NCBI RefSeq assembly: GCF_028640845.1
Contig: NC_080539.1
Span: 106,666,554 to 106,730,553 of the forward strand
Direction: 5' to 3'
Origin: Ahaetulla prasina
Lineage: Eukaryota > Chordata > Lepidosauria > Squamata > Colubridae
Length of the DNA: 64,000 bases
This document shows, in pieces, positions 10,541 through 22,565 of this stretch (the stretch's first letter is position 1; every line of letters begins with the position of its first letter). A program made the translations under genes and the position numbers. The notes beneath the pieces are model-generated. The model was not told the DNA's origin. It searched no databases and saw only the letters and a list, made by a program, of their open reading frames with translations.

Positions 10541-13500
10541 CAACTATTATGGCTTGGTGTTTTGGTTTTTTTAATCCTCTAAGATATGAAGACAATTGTT
10601 GCAGTTGTCTTACTTTGAAAACATGTAATCTTATCTTTTGTATGGAAACAAGGAATGATGATGTCTCTAATTGGGCTGCAGTGACGCATGGCTTTTTGAT
10701 GGAGCACTTCTGTTTACTTACAATTGATCTGATCCTATCAGAGAGCTTTCTGTATGCTTAGGATCCAAGACACTTCCAGGCTTTATTGATCCCCAAATAT
10801 ATTTCTCAGCATTGTATGGTGAAGGTTTATTACTCTTCTAAGCAAAATCCATATAGCATACAGTTTCTGAATACAGAGTTTTGACACCATTCCAGCATGC
10901 CACATTGCATTACTGTATGAAGTCAGCACAAAGCAGGAAACTGCTTCAATGGGATGTCTGTTGCCTTTTTGTTTCCTGCCTTTCGAAAAGAAAACGTATC
11001 TCTAAGTAGAAGGATATGCGCTTGAGAGGCCATTATCAGAAGTTATTCACCAAAACAAGATGCTATGAAGCAGCTCACTAAAATCCAAGAATCTCATACT
11101 TTTGAAACAGGTTGATGGGGGAAAATGTGCCTCTCTCATACAACAACACTGGCAAATCTTTGCACTCTGAAGAGAGAAGGGAGGTGGGGAAGGGGGATGG
11201 AAATCTTCCAACGCTGTAAGTATTTTGAATTAATCTTCAGTCTCAAATGGACTGCAGAGAAAGTGTGTCAAACAGATCATTAAAAAGCAACATCCAGAAT
11301 AAAAGGCATAATTTCAGCTTGATGCATATGCTGTGCAGTGATTCCTTTTCCGAGAAAAAGACTAGATTTTGCATTTTTGCTCATATGTATACATAACTGT
11401 CCTTTCCAACAAAACAGAGCACTCTTAATTGATTTCGCTGGGATTTTCAATGAGGAATGCAGAACTGGATCCAAAAATTTTCTTGTTCCAGTTGGATGAG
11501 ATGCATTTTTGCAACCTAGTAAAACCATTGTTTTAAGAATAAATTGATTGTTGGATAAAAATCCAGATGTAAAACCTGCTTCCACGAGATTATTTTTTGT
11601 GAAACATTGTGGTTTCTATTTTTCTATGTATACTTTTTCAAAATTTATCCTTCATTGCAGTTATATCTTTTTTAAAAAATCCTTTTGAGATTTTGACTTT
11701 TTTTCTGACTAAAGGGCTATGTTGTGAAATAAAGGATATTGTTATCTCTCTATTTTTTTTAGGTGCAGAGGATATTGACAGTAGCATTAAGTAGGATGCC
11801 ATGAAATATCTTGCACAACAGGGAGTTCACACTGTATAGAAGGATAAAGAAAATAAATGAGGGATACAATGAAAAGACATCTTAATAATAACCCGTAGCT
11901 ACAGAATGCTAGTTGACCAAAATGAAAAGAAGTTTATAGAAATTTTATTATTTAGATTTTTTATTATTTAGATTTTGCTGAATACACTGCAGCCTCTTTT
12001 AAACTCAGCTTGCTTGTTTTTGGTCTCATTTTGCAAGAGCTCCTCTTTCCCCATATAGTTACAAATTCATTCATTCATGTATATCTGAGTGTGCACAAAA
12101 ACACAGAAAGACACAGGTAGACACTCTCATGTAGAGTCAGTTATTTTTATATCACACACATTTTGAATCACAAATTCAAATTTTCATTTAAAACTTCAAC
12201 AATATTTAACAAAAGAAATGCAAAAATACATGTTGTTTAATACATAATGAGGAAACTAGGCTAATACATGTAATTTAGGAATACATTTATATGGGAATAT
12301 AGAAAAAAACAACAGTGGTAATCCTTTGTTTTTATAGAGGAAAAACTGGATCATTTTACAACTCTTCATAGCATATGAACTGGCAGACTAACTTTCATCC
12401 TAAGGTCTGAACGTAAAACAAATATGGGCGTCCATTCTATGTTTCTCTTTCCAAGACTGTTCCACATTTGAAAGGGAAAGTAGAATTGTACATTCCTATT
12501 AAAGATCATCTTATTAGATCATGCAAGTCTTTTTTAAGGGAGGGGAAAAACTTGCAGCAAAATAACTCTTTTCGATAGCAATATCTTGCAAATTTGTGCA
12601 ACGAGATACAAGTTGCCATCAAGTTTGTTCTGAGTATAGATCTCTCCATCCAGCTGCAGAAGCTGGTTTTCTCTATTTCTTCTTGCTCTTTGCACTGTTT
12701 GCCTTTGCTTCCTGCTTTCTCTTTTATTTTCTCTGCCCCCAGTTCTTGACTCTAAGCCCTGAAAAGTATTACTCAATAACTATGATCGTTATTGTTATTT
12801 ATGATACTATTAAATTAGTATTTATTAAATTATTTTCACATAATGGATGTTTGAGGGTCAATGAACAACCTGAAACTTCATGAAAGGATTGATGAGCTGA
12901 AGAGTTTGGGGACCTCTGATCAGGCACAATCTTGCTAGACAATAATATTAACTCAAAATTATTGAATGTACGTTGCTAATTTAAATTGATTTAGTATGGG
13001 TTTTCATAACCTAAATATCAGTTGTAACAACCAAAATGTAGGTCTCTATCCTGTTTTTGATTATAGCAAGTCAGAAGGGCCCAATTTAATATTTTGTATT
13101 GCTACACTTAGAGTGAGGTAACTAAAAGAATAAATATCAGAAGTAGTCATCTTCATCATCATCATTGTCGTCATCATCTTCATCTTCTTAGATGCAAGTG
13201 CAGGATCCGCTTTTTGGATAAAAGAACGCCATCTTGAAATGACAGCATCCAGGTCATGTCTGCATTTTGACAGAGATGGCTGTAGATGGGTTGGGACAAA
13301 AAAATTGACCAACCGGCTTATCATCTCGCTTTATGTTAGTTTGGTCTGTGTTCACCTTAGCACCGCCCTGGTGAGTGGGTAATATCCAGCAGTACCACTA
13401 AGAGTAGCAGACCTCACTGCCAAATATCAAAAGTAGTGATGGCCACATTTTTTAAATTATCACAACATTTATAGATTCCTACATAGCACTTAACAGAAAG

Positions 13501-15106
13501 TGTTCTGTGTTGTAGTGTTGTACCTCATGCATCTCTTCTCTGAACATTTCTCATCAACTGGCCAAAGTCACTTTGACTAAGGAGATCCATCACCCTAAGA
13601 CTCTTAAGAGCCAGTTTTCCTTTATTACACAAACATTTGAACGTAACTTTTGATTGTCTTTTCTGACAGAGCCAGCAGCTAACCATCATGGGAAAAGCAG
13701 ATAGACTTTCACTCGTCTTTGCCAACACAAGCTGGTTATAGTCTGTGTCTTGGCATTTTTCTGAGTCTCTTTATTCTGGGTAACGTTACTAGAGCAGAAA
13801 AGCCTATCTTTTGTCCTTGTTTATAAAGGGATATTTTATTCACAAGGATATACTGTATACAGTACTGATTTGCAAGAGAACAGCTGGACTGAAATTCAAA
13901 CCTATAATATTGTACTTTGGCGATGGTCCCTGAACAGATAGTTCCATATTCTGGGTTCCATAGAAACAAGAACTTTGTTGAGATAAAAACACTAAGCTAA
14001 CCTCTTTAAAAAGAAAATTAACACTTTAGTCTCCTTCCATGTTTTACCTGGAGAATATATTCGAATCATGAGTTGCATTAGTAGCGTATTTGTATACCTA
14101 GGGGATAGGTAATGTAAACCATCGGACTGGAAATGGAGAAAAAGAACATTTGCTTATAGTGATGTTTTGAAATATGTCATACTGTGGATTAACTTTTATT
14201 TGTAATTTCACAACAGGGTGCTCTGTCCCTCAGCAGAGATAACTATGATTGTAGCTCATTTGATTTCTTTAATGTTATTTCCACATTGTAAACCAGATGG
14301 TGAACAGAATAAGACACTGCTCTAATGATTTTTGTATTGTTTTATTCTTTTTAACATTGTAAGCTGCCCAGTCACCAATGAACAAAATAACGTAATTTCC
14401 CCCACCCCTATTGAAATCACCAAATTCTTCAAAGCCAGTGGGCAATTTCTTCCTGTACATAGGTACTATTGCAGAAGTAACTGCTCATAGATGAACATTG
14501 AAAAATAGATGATATAATGATGCTGCAATATATAATGATTGTGGCAACATAGTTGGCAGGATTGCAGAAGCTATGCACCGATACACAGAAATTTATTTAT
14601 ATACTTAATTGGAAATATATAAAGGGAAGGGATTCCAAAAAGAATTATTGGGTGAGTAGTACTGTGTATATATATATATATATTCTTATGTCTGCACATC
14701 CCCCAATTAATCAGAATAGTTACATATGTTACTAGATAATTCTGCTTATGAGGAGATATCTACATCCTTGTTCACATGAGGGCTTCTGAATTGGGACAAA
14801 GCTGGATGGATTTCATCTGTTCGCTTCAATCCACAGTTCTCTCTGGGGTCTCATGCTGCCACATACCTTCTATTTGCAGACTTCGTGAAATTCACTGTAC
14901 AAAGAGATCACACCTTGCTGCTGTATACAAATGGAAGGCTTCAGCAATTAAATATGTTCCCTGCAATAACCGTGTGCTTAATACAATTCCATGTTCATAG
15001 TGTTTACGAACTGGAATAGACTTCTATACATTCTGGAGTACTAGTGTTAAATCTCGATAAAGTTTCTAGGAAGATTATCTCTTTTTAACCACTTTATGAT
15101 GGCATT
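10541..15106. other. Long intergenic stretch, mostly unannotated
   Basis: No gene is recognised. A CAT-type simple repeat lies at about 13148-13186 and a short TA run at about 14669-14684. Several minus-strand open frames of 60-90 codons between 13060 and 13970 are separated by stops. They could be an old retrocopy, but I cannot name a parent protein. Confidence 0.45.
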
Positions 15107-15235
15107 TAGAATAGAATAGAATAGAATTTTTATTGGCCAAGTGTGATTGGACACACAAGGAATTTGTCTTGGTGCATATGCTCTCAGTGTACATAAAAGA
15201 AAAGATACGTTCATCAAGGTACAACATTTACAAAA
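15107..15235 (-). mobile_element. 3' end of a snake CR1/L3-type LINE with an AATAG microsatellite tail
   Basis: A short AATAG repeat (about 15107-15127) runs directly into 'ttttattggccaagtgtgattgg' and 'ctctcagtgtacataaa', phrases typical of an abundant snake repeat read in antisense. The microsatellite sits at the element's 3' end, the arrangement described for snake CR1/L3 LINEs. The copy is short and 5'-truncated. Confidence 0.6.
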
Positions 15236-15344
15236 ACATTTGTGGATATTCTAACTTTAAGTAAAGATTTTCATAACTTTTCTAGTATCTATTTGCTTAA
15301 AAAAAATTGGCCATGATTTTTTTTAAAAAATAAAGGTGATATGA

Positions 15345-15485
15345 AGAGAGCCAGGGTGATATAATAGTTCAGTTATGGGACTAGGACTTGGAGGTTCCAA
15401 GTTTCAAGCCCACCCTCAGCTATGGAAATTCTCAACTATGGAATTCACTGGATGGCTTTGAGCCAGTCATTCTGTCTCAGGCTAA
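15345..15485 (+). mobile_element. tRNA-derived SINE fragment
   Basis: The stretch starts 'agagccagggtgatataatagtt', a pol III A-box-like head, followed by a B-box-like 'gtttcaagccc' at about 15401-15411. It continues into 'ggctttgagccagtcattctgtctcag', a phrase common to a squamate tRNA SINE family. It is degenerate and lacks a clear tail. Confidence 0.6.
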
Positions 15486-15654
15486 ACTTGAGAGGTACCC
15501 TGTTTCCAATTGTTTCTCTCTGGCCACCAAATGTAAGCACAATGGGTGTTCTCCAGATCCCTTAAATGTTGCCATTTTGTGGGACTAGGGACACATGTCT
15601 TTTCTATCATTCTCCCTGTCTTCAGGAACAGCATCCTTCCAGAGATACACATGG

Positions 15655-15735
15655 CGCATTTTATTTATTTATTTAACTTATATGGTGCCCATCTCACCTA
15701 GAAGCTACTACTACTCTAATTAAGTTAAATGGTGC
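15655..15735 (-). mobile_element. Short antisense LINE 3' end
   Basis: 'ttatttatttatttaacttatatggtgcccatctcacc' resembles the antisense 3' end of CR1-like LINEs. It is too short and diverged for family assignment. Confidence 0.35.
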
Positions 15736-15767
15736 TCTTGGAGGCATTATTGGATATAAATATAGAG

Positions 15768-16614
15768 CAGGTAGTCCTTGCTCACTGGCTATTTGTTTAG
15801 CAATCTGTTGAAGTTGTAAAGACTGGTCTTTATGACTGAAGTGCTGGCCACTGTAGCCATCCCATGGTCACATGATCACAATTCAGGTGATCCACTTACA
15901 TTTTCAATGGTTACAGCATCCTGCAGTCCTGTGATTGCCATTTGCAACTTTCCTTGCTGACCTCCCACAAGCAAAGTCAATGGGGAAGGTGGCAGGGAAA
16001 GTCACCAATTGCTGTGGTAAGTCCCCCCTCAGGCTCATGTGATCAGGGCCACAGTGGCACAGCGGTTAGAATACAGGACTGCAGGCTATTTCTGCTGACT
16101 GCCGGCTAACTGCAATTTGGCAGTTCAAATCTCACCAGGCTCAAGGTTGACTTAATCTCCCATCGTTCCAAGGTCAGTAAAATGAGGACCCAGATTGTCG
16201 GGGGCAATATGCTGACTCTGTAGACCACTTAGAGAGGGCTATAAAGCACTGTGAAGTAAGTCTAAGTACTATTGCTATCAGTCCCTGCCTGCACCATCCT
16301 CTCCCCATCCTTCTTGTGCTTGCGCCCTGCTACACCATCAACCCCTGACCTTCCTGCACTCACATGCAGCCTGTCTCCCCTATCCCTCCTGCAACACCCC
16401 TCCCACCGCACCATTCCTGCAGTCATTACCTGGGATGCCCAATGCTTCTTGCTTAACAACTTATTATGTGGATCTTGCCCATCTTGGGGTTATGACAACA
16501 ACTGTCAAGATTATCGCCCTTAAGTGATACAGTCTCGTGATATCGTCCTTTACCACTGCATCACTTAGTGACAGCAATGCCAGTCCCAATTGCTGTTGTA
16601 ATGAGGACTACTTG
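15768..16614. mobile_element. Mariner-like MITE, variant, with a nested SINE
   Basis: It begins CAGGTAGTCCTTG and ends GAGGACTACTTG followed by TA (16615-16616). It belongs to the same terminal family as the copies at 34723 and 37614, though parts of the interior differ (a C-rich segment at 16280-16450). A Sauria-type SINE interrupts it at about 16047-16276. It is probably an old copy. Confidence 0.65.
16047..16276 (+). mobile_element. Sauria-type tRNA SINE
   Basis: A pol III A box (tggcacagcgg, 16055-16065) and B box (GTTCAAATC, about 16123-16131) are followed by 'aaaatgaggacccagattgt' and the characteristic 3' end 'cactgtgaagtaagtctaagtactattgctat', which is related to Bov-B/RTE LINE tails. 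The five bases ATCAG occur on both sides (16042-16046 and about 16277-16281), a possible target duplication inside the MITE. It marks the genome as squamate. Confidence 0.8.
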
Positions 16615-17475
16615 TACTGTCAAATAAAGGATTGTTTTATTTCATGCCAGCCCGGTCTGCAACTGAAATGATGAAATGTAGCACTACTGACATTCAGATA
16701 TGGTAAGCAGCCAAAACTGGTTATTGACTGCAATAAGTATGGGCCTTGATTCAGCAATAATCTGTAATTAAACTGTTAGGACTGCTTATATGTGAACACC
16801 TGGTCAAACGTTGCATTGGGACAATGTTTCTTAATCACAGGGAGCTCAGTAAATTATTCATATATCGTGTCAAATATAAACTATAATTAAGATTGGTCAT
16901 CCTTATACATTACAATTGAACTACTTTGTCTTACCTATCACTTCATAAATGGTAATAAATTGGGGGAGAAGTTATTTTCTGCAGTCTTATAGTTATAGAA
17001 ATAATTGCTGATAGATGTTGAAATTGCCAACTGGTGAGTCTTTATTTGTTCTAATTTGCTCAGCAATACCAATACAACATTAATATTGACATGGGTTGTT
17101 ATGGTAGACCTTACTACTTCAATTCAAGTCTCAGTGCAGCTTTCTTTTAGGCCAACGGAAAGATGATGAACATTTGTGTGGTTGATACTGTTCCCAACCG
17201 GTATTAGTTATGATTCAGAAAATGGACACTTCTTTTCTACCTTTTATTCATGCATAAATTCATGAACAATGTTAACTGAAATTCATTTCTATAGACATTT
17301 CTGTAGCCTCTCTTTTTAAGAACACTAGCTTTTATTAAGAATAATGGCACCTGCATTATAATAGTAAGAGCAACGTATGGAACATGGCCTTTTGCCCAAT
17401 TTAAACTGTTTATGAAGTCATTGCTTATGAAAGAATTGTGTATATTTCTCAGATAAAATCATATTGTAATGGTAC
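16615..17475. other. Intergenic stretch without recognised features
   Basis: Nothing recognisable is seen. Confidence 0.4.
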
Positions 17476-17645
17476 ATGAGAATAATCTTGGGAGACAGGA
17501 GGAATCAGATCAGAGGCAGCTTAGCCCACGGAAGGAGAGGGGCTATAGCAAACATTCCAGAAGAGGCCCTCTCTAGTTTCTTGGATTGTAAAGTTGAGGG
17601 AGATGAGAAGATGTGCTTTCAGACGTGCAATATTCTGTTAATGCA
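17476..17645 (+). mobile_element. LTR-like fragment related to 23826-24093
   Basis: Phrases 'gaataatcttgggagacaggagg', 'ggagaggggctata' and 'ggccctctctagttt' recur in the same order, with substitutions, on the minus strand of 24093-23826. That copy has a TATA-like 'atataaaag'. This suggests a shared dispersed repeat, perhaps an LTR. The 70-codon open frame across it is incidental. Confidence 0.4.
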
Positions 17646-17735
17646 GAGATGGGCAATTAATTTTCCCAAAGCGCCACATGAAAAGTAAGGCTGTTGTGGA
17701 GGGCCGAATCAATATGGTTATGAAGGTGCATAGGC
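17646..17735 (+). mobile_element. Fragment of an old hAT-type MITE
   Basis: 'gcagagatgggcaattaattttcccaaagcgccacatg' followed by 'gtggagggccg' resembles the end of a widespread vertebrate hAT-like repeat (GTGGGCAA...GGGCCACATG). Only one end is recognisable. Confidence 0.4.
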
Positions 17736-17811
17736 ATGCAGGCACACACATACTTAAATTGTGGGGGGTGGGGGGGGGGAAGCAGTCGCCTTCAAAATAA
17801 AGGCAATGTAG

Positions 17812-18258
17812 TTATTATTATTATTATTATTATTTATTTGATTTTTATACCGCCCTTCTCCCGAAGGACTCAGGGCGGTGTACAGGCAAAGTAAAAAACG
17901 AACAATACAATATACAGTTTAAAATGCAAATTTAAAAAACTTATTATAATTGGCCTGAAACTTTAAAAATATATAAAAACTAAAACCCCATTTTAAAAAT
18001 TAGTGGTAGAAAATTTAAAATCAATAAAATTTAAGCCAGCCCCGCGCGAATGAAAAGATATGTCTTCAGTTCGCGGCGAAAGGTCCGAAGGTCAGGTATT
18101 TGGCGTAAGCCCGGGGGAAGCTCGTTCCAGAGTGTGGGAGCCCCCACAGAGAAGGACCTTCCCCTGGGGGCCGCCAGCCGACATTGCTTGGCGGACGGCA
18201 CCCTGAGAAGTCCCTCTCTGTGAGAGCGTACAGGTTGCACTGCAGGCATGGCATACAC
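17812..18258 (-). mobile_element. 5'-truncated CR1 LINE with ORF2 C-terminus
   Basis: On the minus strand the copy encodes the last 60-70 residues of CR1 ORF2, including SVGAPTLWNELPPGLR and FRRELKTYLF, then a 3' UTR ending in the CCGCCCT...AGGGCGG hairpin (about 17850-17877 on the plus strand). A TTA/ATT microsatellite (17812-17834) abuts its 3' end. Very similar truncated copies occur at 22031-22440 and 58711-59120. It has no full-length protein and is inactive. Confidence 0.85.
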
Positions 18259-18602
18259 TTATTTGTATTTTTAATTTCTGACGGGGATAGCCATAGTGCC
18301 AGATGTGGCCCTGGAGCCATCAAATGCCTAGGTCTGTTTTAATATAACCTTACAAGAAAGTTAGAGCTATTACTTCTGGGTGTGCGTCTTGTCTGGACTA
18401 CCTACTACTTCGAAATGGGTGCTGGCTGGGCAGACTCTACTGTGGGAAATGAGGCAAAGTCTTATGAAGCTTGTAGAACCTGAGAAAGGGAATAAGAGCC
18501 TTTCTTTTGTAAACCGTCCTCTCTTGGCTCTTTTGGGGTGTGAGCATGTAAATTATCACTTTTTTATTGAGGGAGAGAAGAATGCTGCCTGCCTTGAAGA
18601 TG
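18259..18602. other. Intergenic stretch without recognised features
   Basis: Nothing recognisable is seen between the CR1 copy and the MITE. Confidence 0.35.
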
Positions 18603-18610
18603 GTGGGAGT

Positions 18611-18863
18611 CAGAAGTGATATTCAGCAGGTTCTGACTAGTTCTGGAGAACCGGCAGCGGAAATTTTGAGTAGTTCGGAGAACTGATAAATACCACCTCT
18701 GACTGGCCCCACCCCCATCTATTCTCTGCCTCCCGAGTCCCAGCTGATCGGAAGGAAATGGGGATTTTACAGTATCGTTCCCCTGCCATGCCCACCAAGC
18801 CATGCCACCCGCCAAGACAATGCCCACAGAACAGGTAGTAACATTTTTGGAATCCCATCACTG
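18611..18863. mobile_element. hAT-like MITE, family 1, copy B
   Basis: A 253-bp element begins CAGAAGTGATATTCAGCAGG and ends AATCCCATCACTG. It is flanked by an exact 8-bp duplication, GTGGGAGT, at 18603-18610 and 18864-18871. It has a single internal unit of the 'aatggggattttacagta' phrase that is repeated in other copies. The exact duplication is strong evidence for transposition. Confidence 0.85.
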
Positions 18864-19080
18864 GTGGGAGTGTACTAGCACCCAAAGATGCTCACTTGAT
18901 CTGACCATTTCTGATAATTATTGCTGAATCTCCCACTGTTCCTTTTTAAGGGAAGGCTATTGGGAAGGTAATGCAATTCATATTCAGAGGATCTTATAAG
19001 AAAAAGTTTATCTGAATCCTTGTCATTTAAGCTCCAATCTTAATCATTTTTACATAATTCAGAAATGGCTGCAGTTCATA

Positions 19081-19390
19081 ACTGTCCCTAAGATCTTGAT
19101 GGAGGGAAATCACCACTCTGGGCCCCATTGGCTTTTGATACTGTCAACCATGGTGTCCTAATAAACCATCTGCAAAGAGTTGGGGGCAGCATACTTTGAC
19201 AGTTGATCTTCTGGATGGGCAGTTATAGCATGTAATCATGAGGGACTATAGCTGTAACCCTTGACTGCTCCAGTATGTGCCAAAGGGACCTGTGCTGTCT
19301 TCTTTGTTATTTAATGTATTTATGAAGCCATTAGATGATATTTATTTGTCACTTTAGGTTGATATGTTATCAGTATACTGATGACACGTT
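19081..19390 (+). pseudogene. Degenerate non-LTR reverse transcriptase fragment
   Basis: The frame from about 19129 reads LAFDTVNHGVLINHLQRVGG, the usual RT segment before the palm. At 19368-19388 the sequence reads YQYTDDT, a mutated form of the catalytic YADD box. Stops and frameshifts lie between. It belongs to a CR1/L2-type LINE but is too decayed for a subfamily call. Confidence 0.65.
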
Positions 19391-20559
19391 TAGAATAAAG
19401 GAGAAACAAATCTATAACATGTAATAAATCTAAGTTTCTGGTTTTTAAGAAAGATGCGAAGTGTTATATGTTAATAACAACAATATGGTACTCAGTTTCC
19501 ACTGATGGAACTTTCTGTTCCATCAAGGAAGTCTACTGCATCAGTGGAATCAAAGATGTTGCTTTCTGTATTATTATCTGAGATTCTATTTCTGGAGGAC
19601 TTGTAGACCTCTGGAGCAATTTCTTTTCAAGACAGGAAGTATGAGCACAAAATCCTGTTACTGATGTGAACATCTGCTTTTACAACATTGGATCTTGCTC
19701 CCAGAAAAAGTCTTGTTTATTTGACTGTCAGCATAATCCAGTTTGTGCAAACCAATATGTTATGATCTCTGAACTCAATTGTACTGAATCTCAAATAAGA
19801 TTGCAGCTGATATGTGAGAGATTCCCATCCCAGCTTATAAAGAATGGAATTTCAAACTGTTTTGTACTCAAATAAAAAAAGAACACTTGCTTTTGCGTCA
19901 TCTCACTTAATGCTCTAATTTATGGTTCCTTTTTCATTTTGAGCTTGAAATACATCTATAGCTATTAAAATAACTACTGAAAGAATCATAAGGTTTGTGG
20001 ATTATTTGATATAGATAACTAGGAATACTTTATGCCACTTACATGCTGTTCATTTCAAAGTATGTAATTAGTGGCACAGTAGAATAACAAGACTAGTGAT
20101 AGTTATATATTAAATATTTTAAGGGGTTGCATTAGAAGTATCACAGATAAATAGGACAAGATTTGCCAAGAGCATAATTACGCATAAACAGACACTTGAC
20201 AAAGACTGGTTTCCTCAATGGAATAATAAAAGACCAACATCTAAGGTGAAATTCTATTTAATAACATAAATAAATAAAAAATAAAGGAGTCAGTTTTGAG
20301 TTGCATGCAATATTTTCATCTGCTGTATTTTCTCTTCCCTATAATTTCAAATAAGTGGTGCCTACAAGGTTGATTAAATACAGTATGAAGTTCATTAAAT
20401 ACAGTTTAAGAAGTTCATACAATGACCGAAAACACTTCATACAATTATACCACGACCAGTGTAATGGCTTTTTGTATATTTGCAAATATTTTTTATTTTG
20501 TGTGTATCTTTTGCAAAAATGAAATTATATTGGAAATAAATGCGAACATTACAAGCTTT
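19391..20559. other. Intergenic stretch without recognised features
   Basis: Nothing recognisable is seen. Confidence 0.4.
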
Positions 20560-20638
20560 GTATACATGTAGCAGTTAAAGTATAGGCAGTTTTGAACCTG
20601 TACTTTAATAGCCTGTACTTTAACTGCTACATGTATAC
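20560..20638. repeat. 27-bp inverted repeat, hairpin-forming
   Basis: The left arm 20560-20586 (starts gtatacatgtagcagttaaa) and right arm 20612-20638 are reverse complements with a single mismatch over 27 bases, separated by 25 bases. The loop contains a partial third copy of 'ctgtactttaa'. No flanking duplication or pol III signal is seen. Confidence 0.85.
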
Positions 20639-21897
20639 TTTATTTAATACAAACATCTGTACAGGATCTAGGAGGTTTCTTTAGCCTGGGCTAAGCATAT
20701 GGGGGGGGACTTTTGCTTGTTACAGCTGTTAAAGAATTTTGTTTTCCCCTTCAGAATGATATTTAGTTATTAAACTTATATGCCATCCGATTTTATATGC
20801 CATCTGATTAAGAACAAGAAAAAAATAATCATATTATTCAAACTGGAAATTTGTATACTGTAGCGGAATTTTACATGCTAATCCTTAATAATGTAATGAA
20901 CCACTTAAATGATATTTCAAGGATTATCAAGTCAGAGCCAAATCAGTGCAGGTGAATTTGGGAATGTTATTTGATTAGTTCATGACAGCTGTAAAGTCAC
21001 CAATGACAACAAGTAAACTATACCAGACACACAATGATCAAAATACAATTGAACAGAATTTTAGATAGTCTTTCATCTCCTAATCAAAGCAATTTGTGCA
21101 GGGTGTGAAAAATATTTCCTTGTTTATTTATAAAAATAGAAAGATCTATGTAGCATGCAATATATCATGTAAAACAGCATTATCTTAGGTAACAATGAGT
21201 AAGATCAAACAATGTTTCCTTTCTGTTTTAATTAGGTTTTATTTATGTGTTAAAGAGGAGGATTACAATGAATTAAGCTGAAAATAACTGAACTGCAAAA
21301 CAAAAGTTGAGTGGAAAAGCAAATGTTTCATGAATAACAAAAGAGAACAAAACAATATTTGTAGCCAAAAACCTGTTTTCCCATTTGGTTTTAGCCACAC
21401 CTCCATTAGATATTTGCACTGTCAAAAGTGGATATAAATTAACTGCTTTTATTTTGAAACAAAAGCAGCTTTAAGGGCTTGTTTTGAAATATGCTTTTAA
21501 TCCAGGCCAGGTATGTGACAGATGCCTGCTGTCTGACTTCTGACTGCTATTTGCCTTTCAAAATGTTGCTTGCAAGAAGCTACGGTATTTCAAAGGCAAT
21601 GGAATATTTAATTGAAAGTTGAGATGAGACTTTATCATGAATGAAAGCCTAATGGAGGTGCTATCCTGGATGTAAACTTGTCGGCTTGGGGAAGAGAGAT
21701 TCTGCATGCAGTTAACAAACATCCCAAAAAGTCTACATATAGCAGACTGAGTACAAAACAAAAAAACTATTTCCACCATTTTTAGTTGCTGTAAGAAAAC
21801 CGAGAACAAAACATCTGTATGAAATCTTGAACATCTGTTACGCTGAATGACCTCCCTAGATGAATGTTTTGGTTATTACTGTTCTTCATTGGTCATA
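20639..21897. other. Intergenic stretch without recognised features
   Basis: Nothing recognisable is seen. Confidence 0.4.
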
Positions 21898-21905
21898 GAT
21901 AAACA

Positions 21906-22557
21906 CAGTGTTGGGTTTCACTTATCTTTGCTACCGGTTTGCTTGCGCCACTTCTGCACATGCACAGAAGCTTCTGTGTATGCGCAGAGCATATTTGATA
22001 GAATAGAATAGAATAGAATAGAATAGAATATTTTTATTTATAGACCGCCCTTCTCCCGAAGGACTCAGGGCGGTGTACAGCCAAGAATAAAATACAGAAA
22101 GAAAACAACAATACAAAACTAAAAACAACCCTTAAAAAACCTATTTGATATGGCTACTTATAGATAAAATATTACCCTCTAAAATTTACAAAAAATTTAA
22201 AACCCATAAAATCAATTTGATAATTTAAAATTTAAGCGAGTCCAGCAAGACGAAATAAGTAGGTTTTAAGTTCGCGGCGGAAGGTCCTAAGGTCAGGTAT
22301 TTGTCGGAGTCCAGGGGGAAGCTCGTTCCATAGGGTAGGAGCCCCCACAGAGAAGGCCCTCCCCCTGGGGGCCGCCAGCCGACATTGCTTGGCTGACGGC
22401 ACCCTGAGGAGCCCCTCTCTGTGAGAGCGCACCGGTCGTTGGGAGATAGACGTTGGCAGTAGACGGTCCCGTAGGTATCTCAGTCCAGGTGAAGCCTCCC
22501 GCCACCACTACTATTGGTTCGCCCGAACTGGGGCAAACCGGTAGCAACCCACCACTG
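21906..22557. mobile_element. hAT-like MITE, family 2, with a CR1 inside
   Basis: The left end CAGTGTTGGGTTTCAC...GCTACCGGTTTGC and right end GCAAACCGGTAGCAACCCACCACTG form imperfect inverted termini. Flanking 8-mers gataaaca (21898-21905) and gatagcaa (22558-22565) match at 5 of 8 positions, a decayed duplication. The middle is occupied by a CR1 fragment and an AATAG repeat. Confidence 0.65.
21997..22440 (-). mobile_element. 5'-truncated CR1 LINE with AATAG tail
   Basis: The minus strand encodes the CR1 ORF2 C-terminus (MRSHREGLLRVPSAKQ to FRRELKTYLF), then a 3' UTR with the CCGCCCT...AGGGCGG hairpin (about 22046-22073 on the plus strand). An AATAG microsatellite (21997-22030) is joined directly to its 3' end. 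The 5' truncation point is close to that of the two sister copies at 18.2 and 59.1 kb. Confidence 0.85.
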
Positions 22558-22565
22558 GATAGCAA

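Noticed and set aside
10050..10761. Two long overlapping frames (174 and 222 codons)
   Set aside because: They overlap in different frames across an LTR-like repeat with no protein family features.
13061..13969. Cluster of minus-strand frames as a possible retrocopy
   Set aside because: Stops separate the pieces, one is a CAT-repeat translation, and no parent protein could be named.
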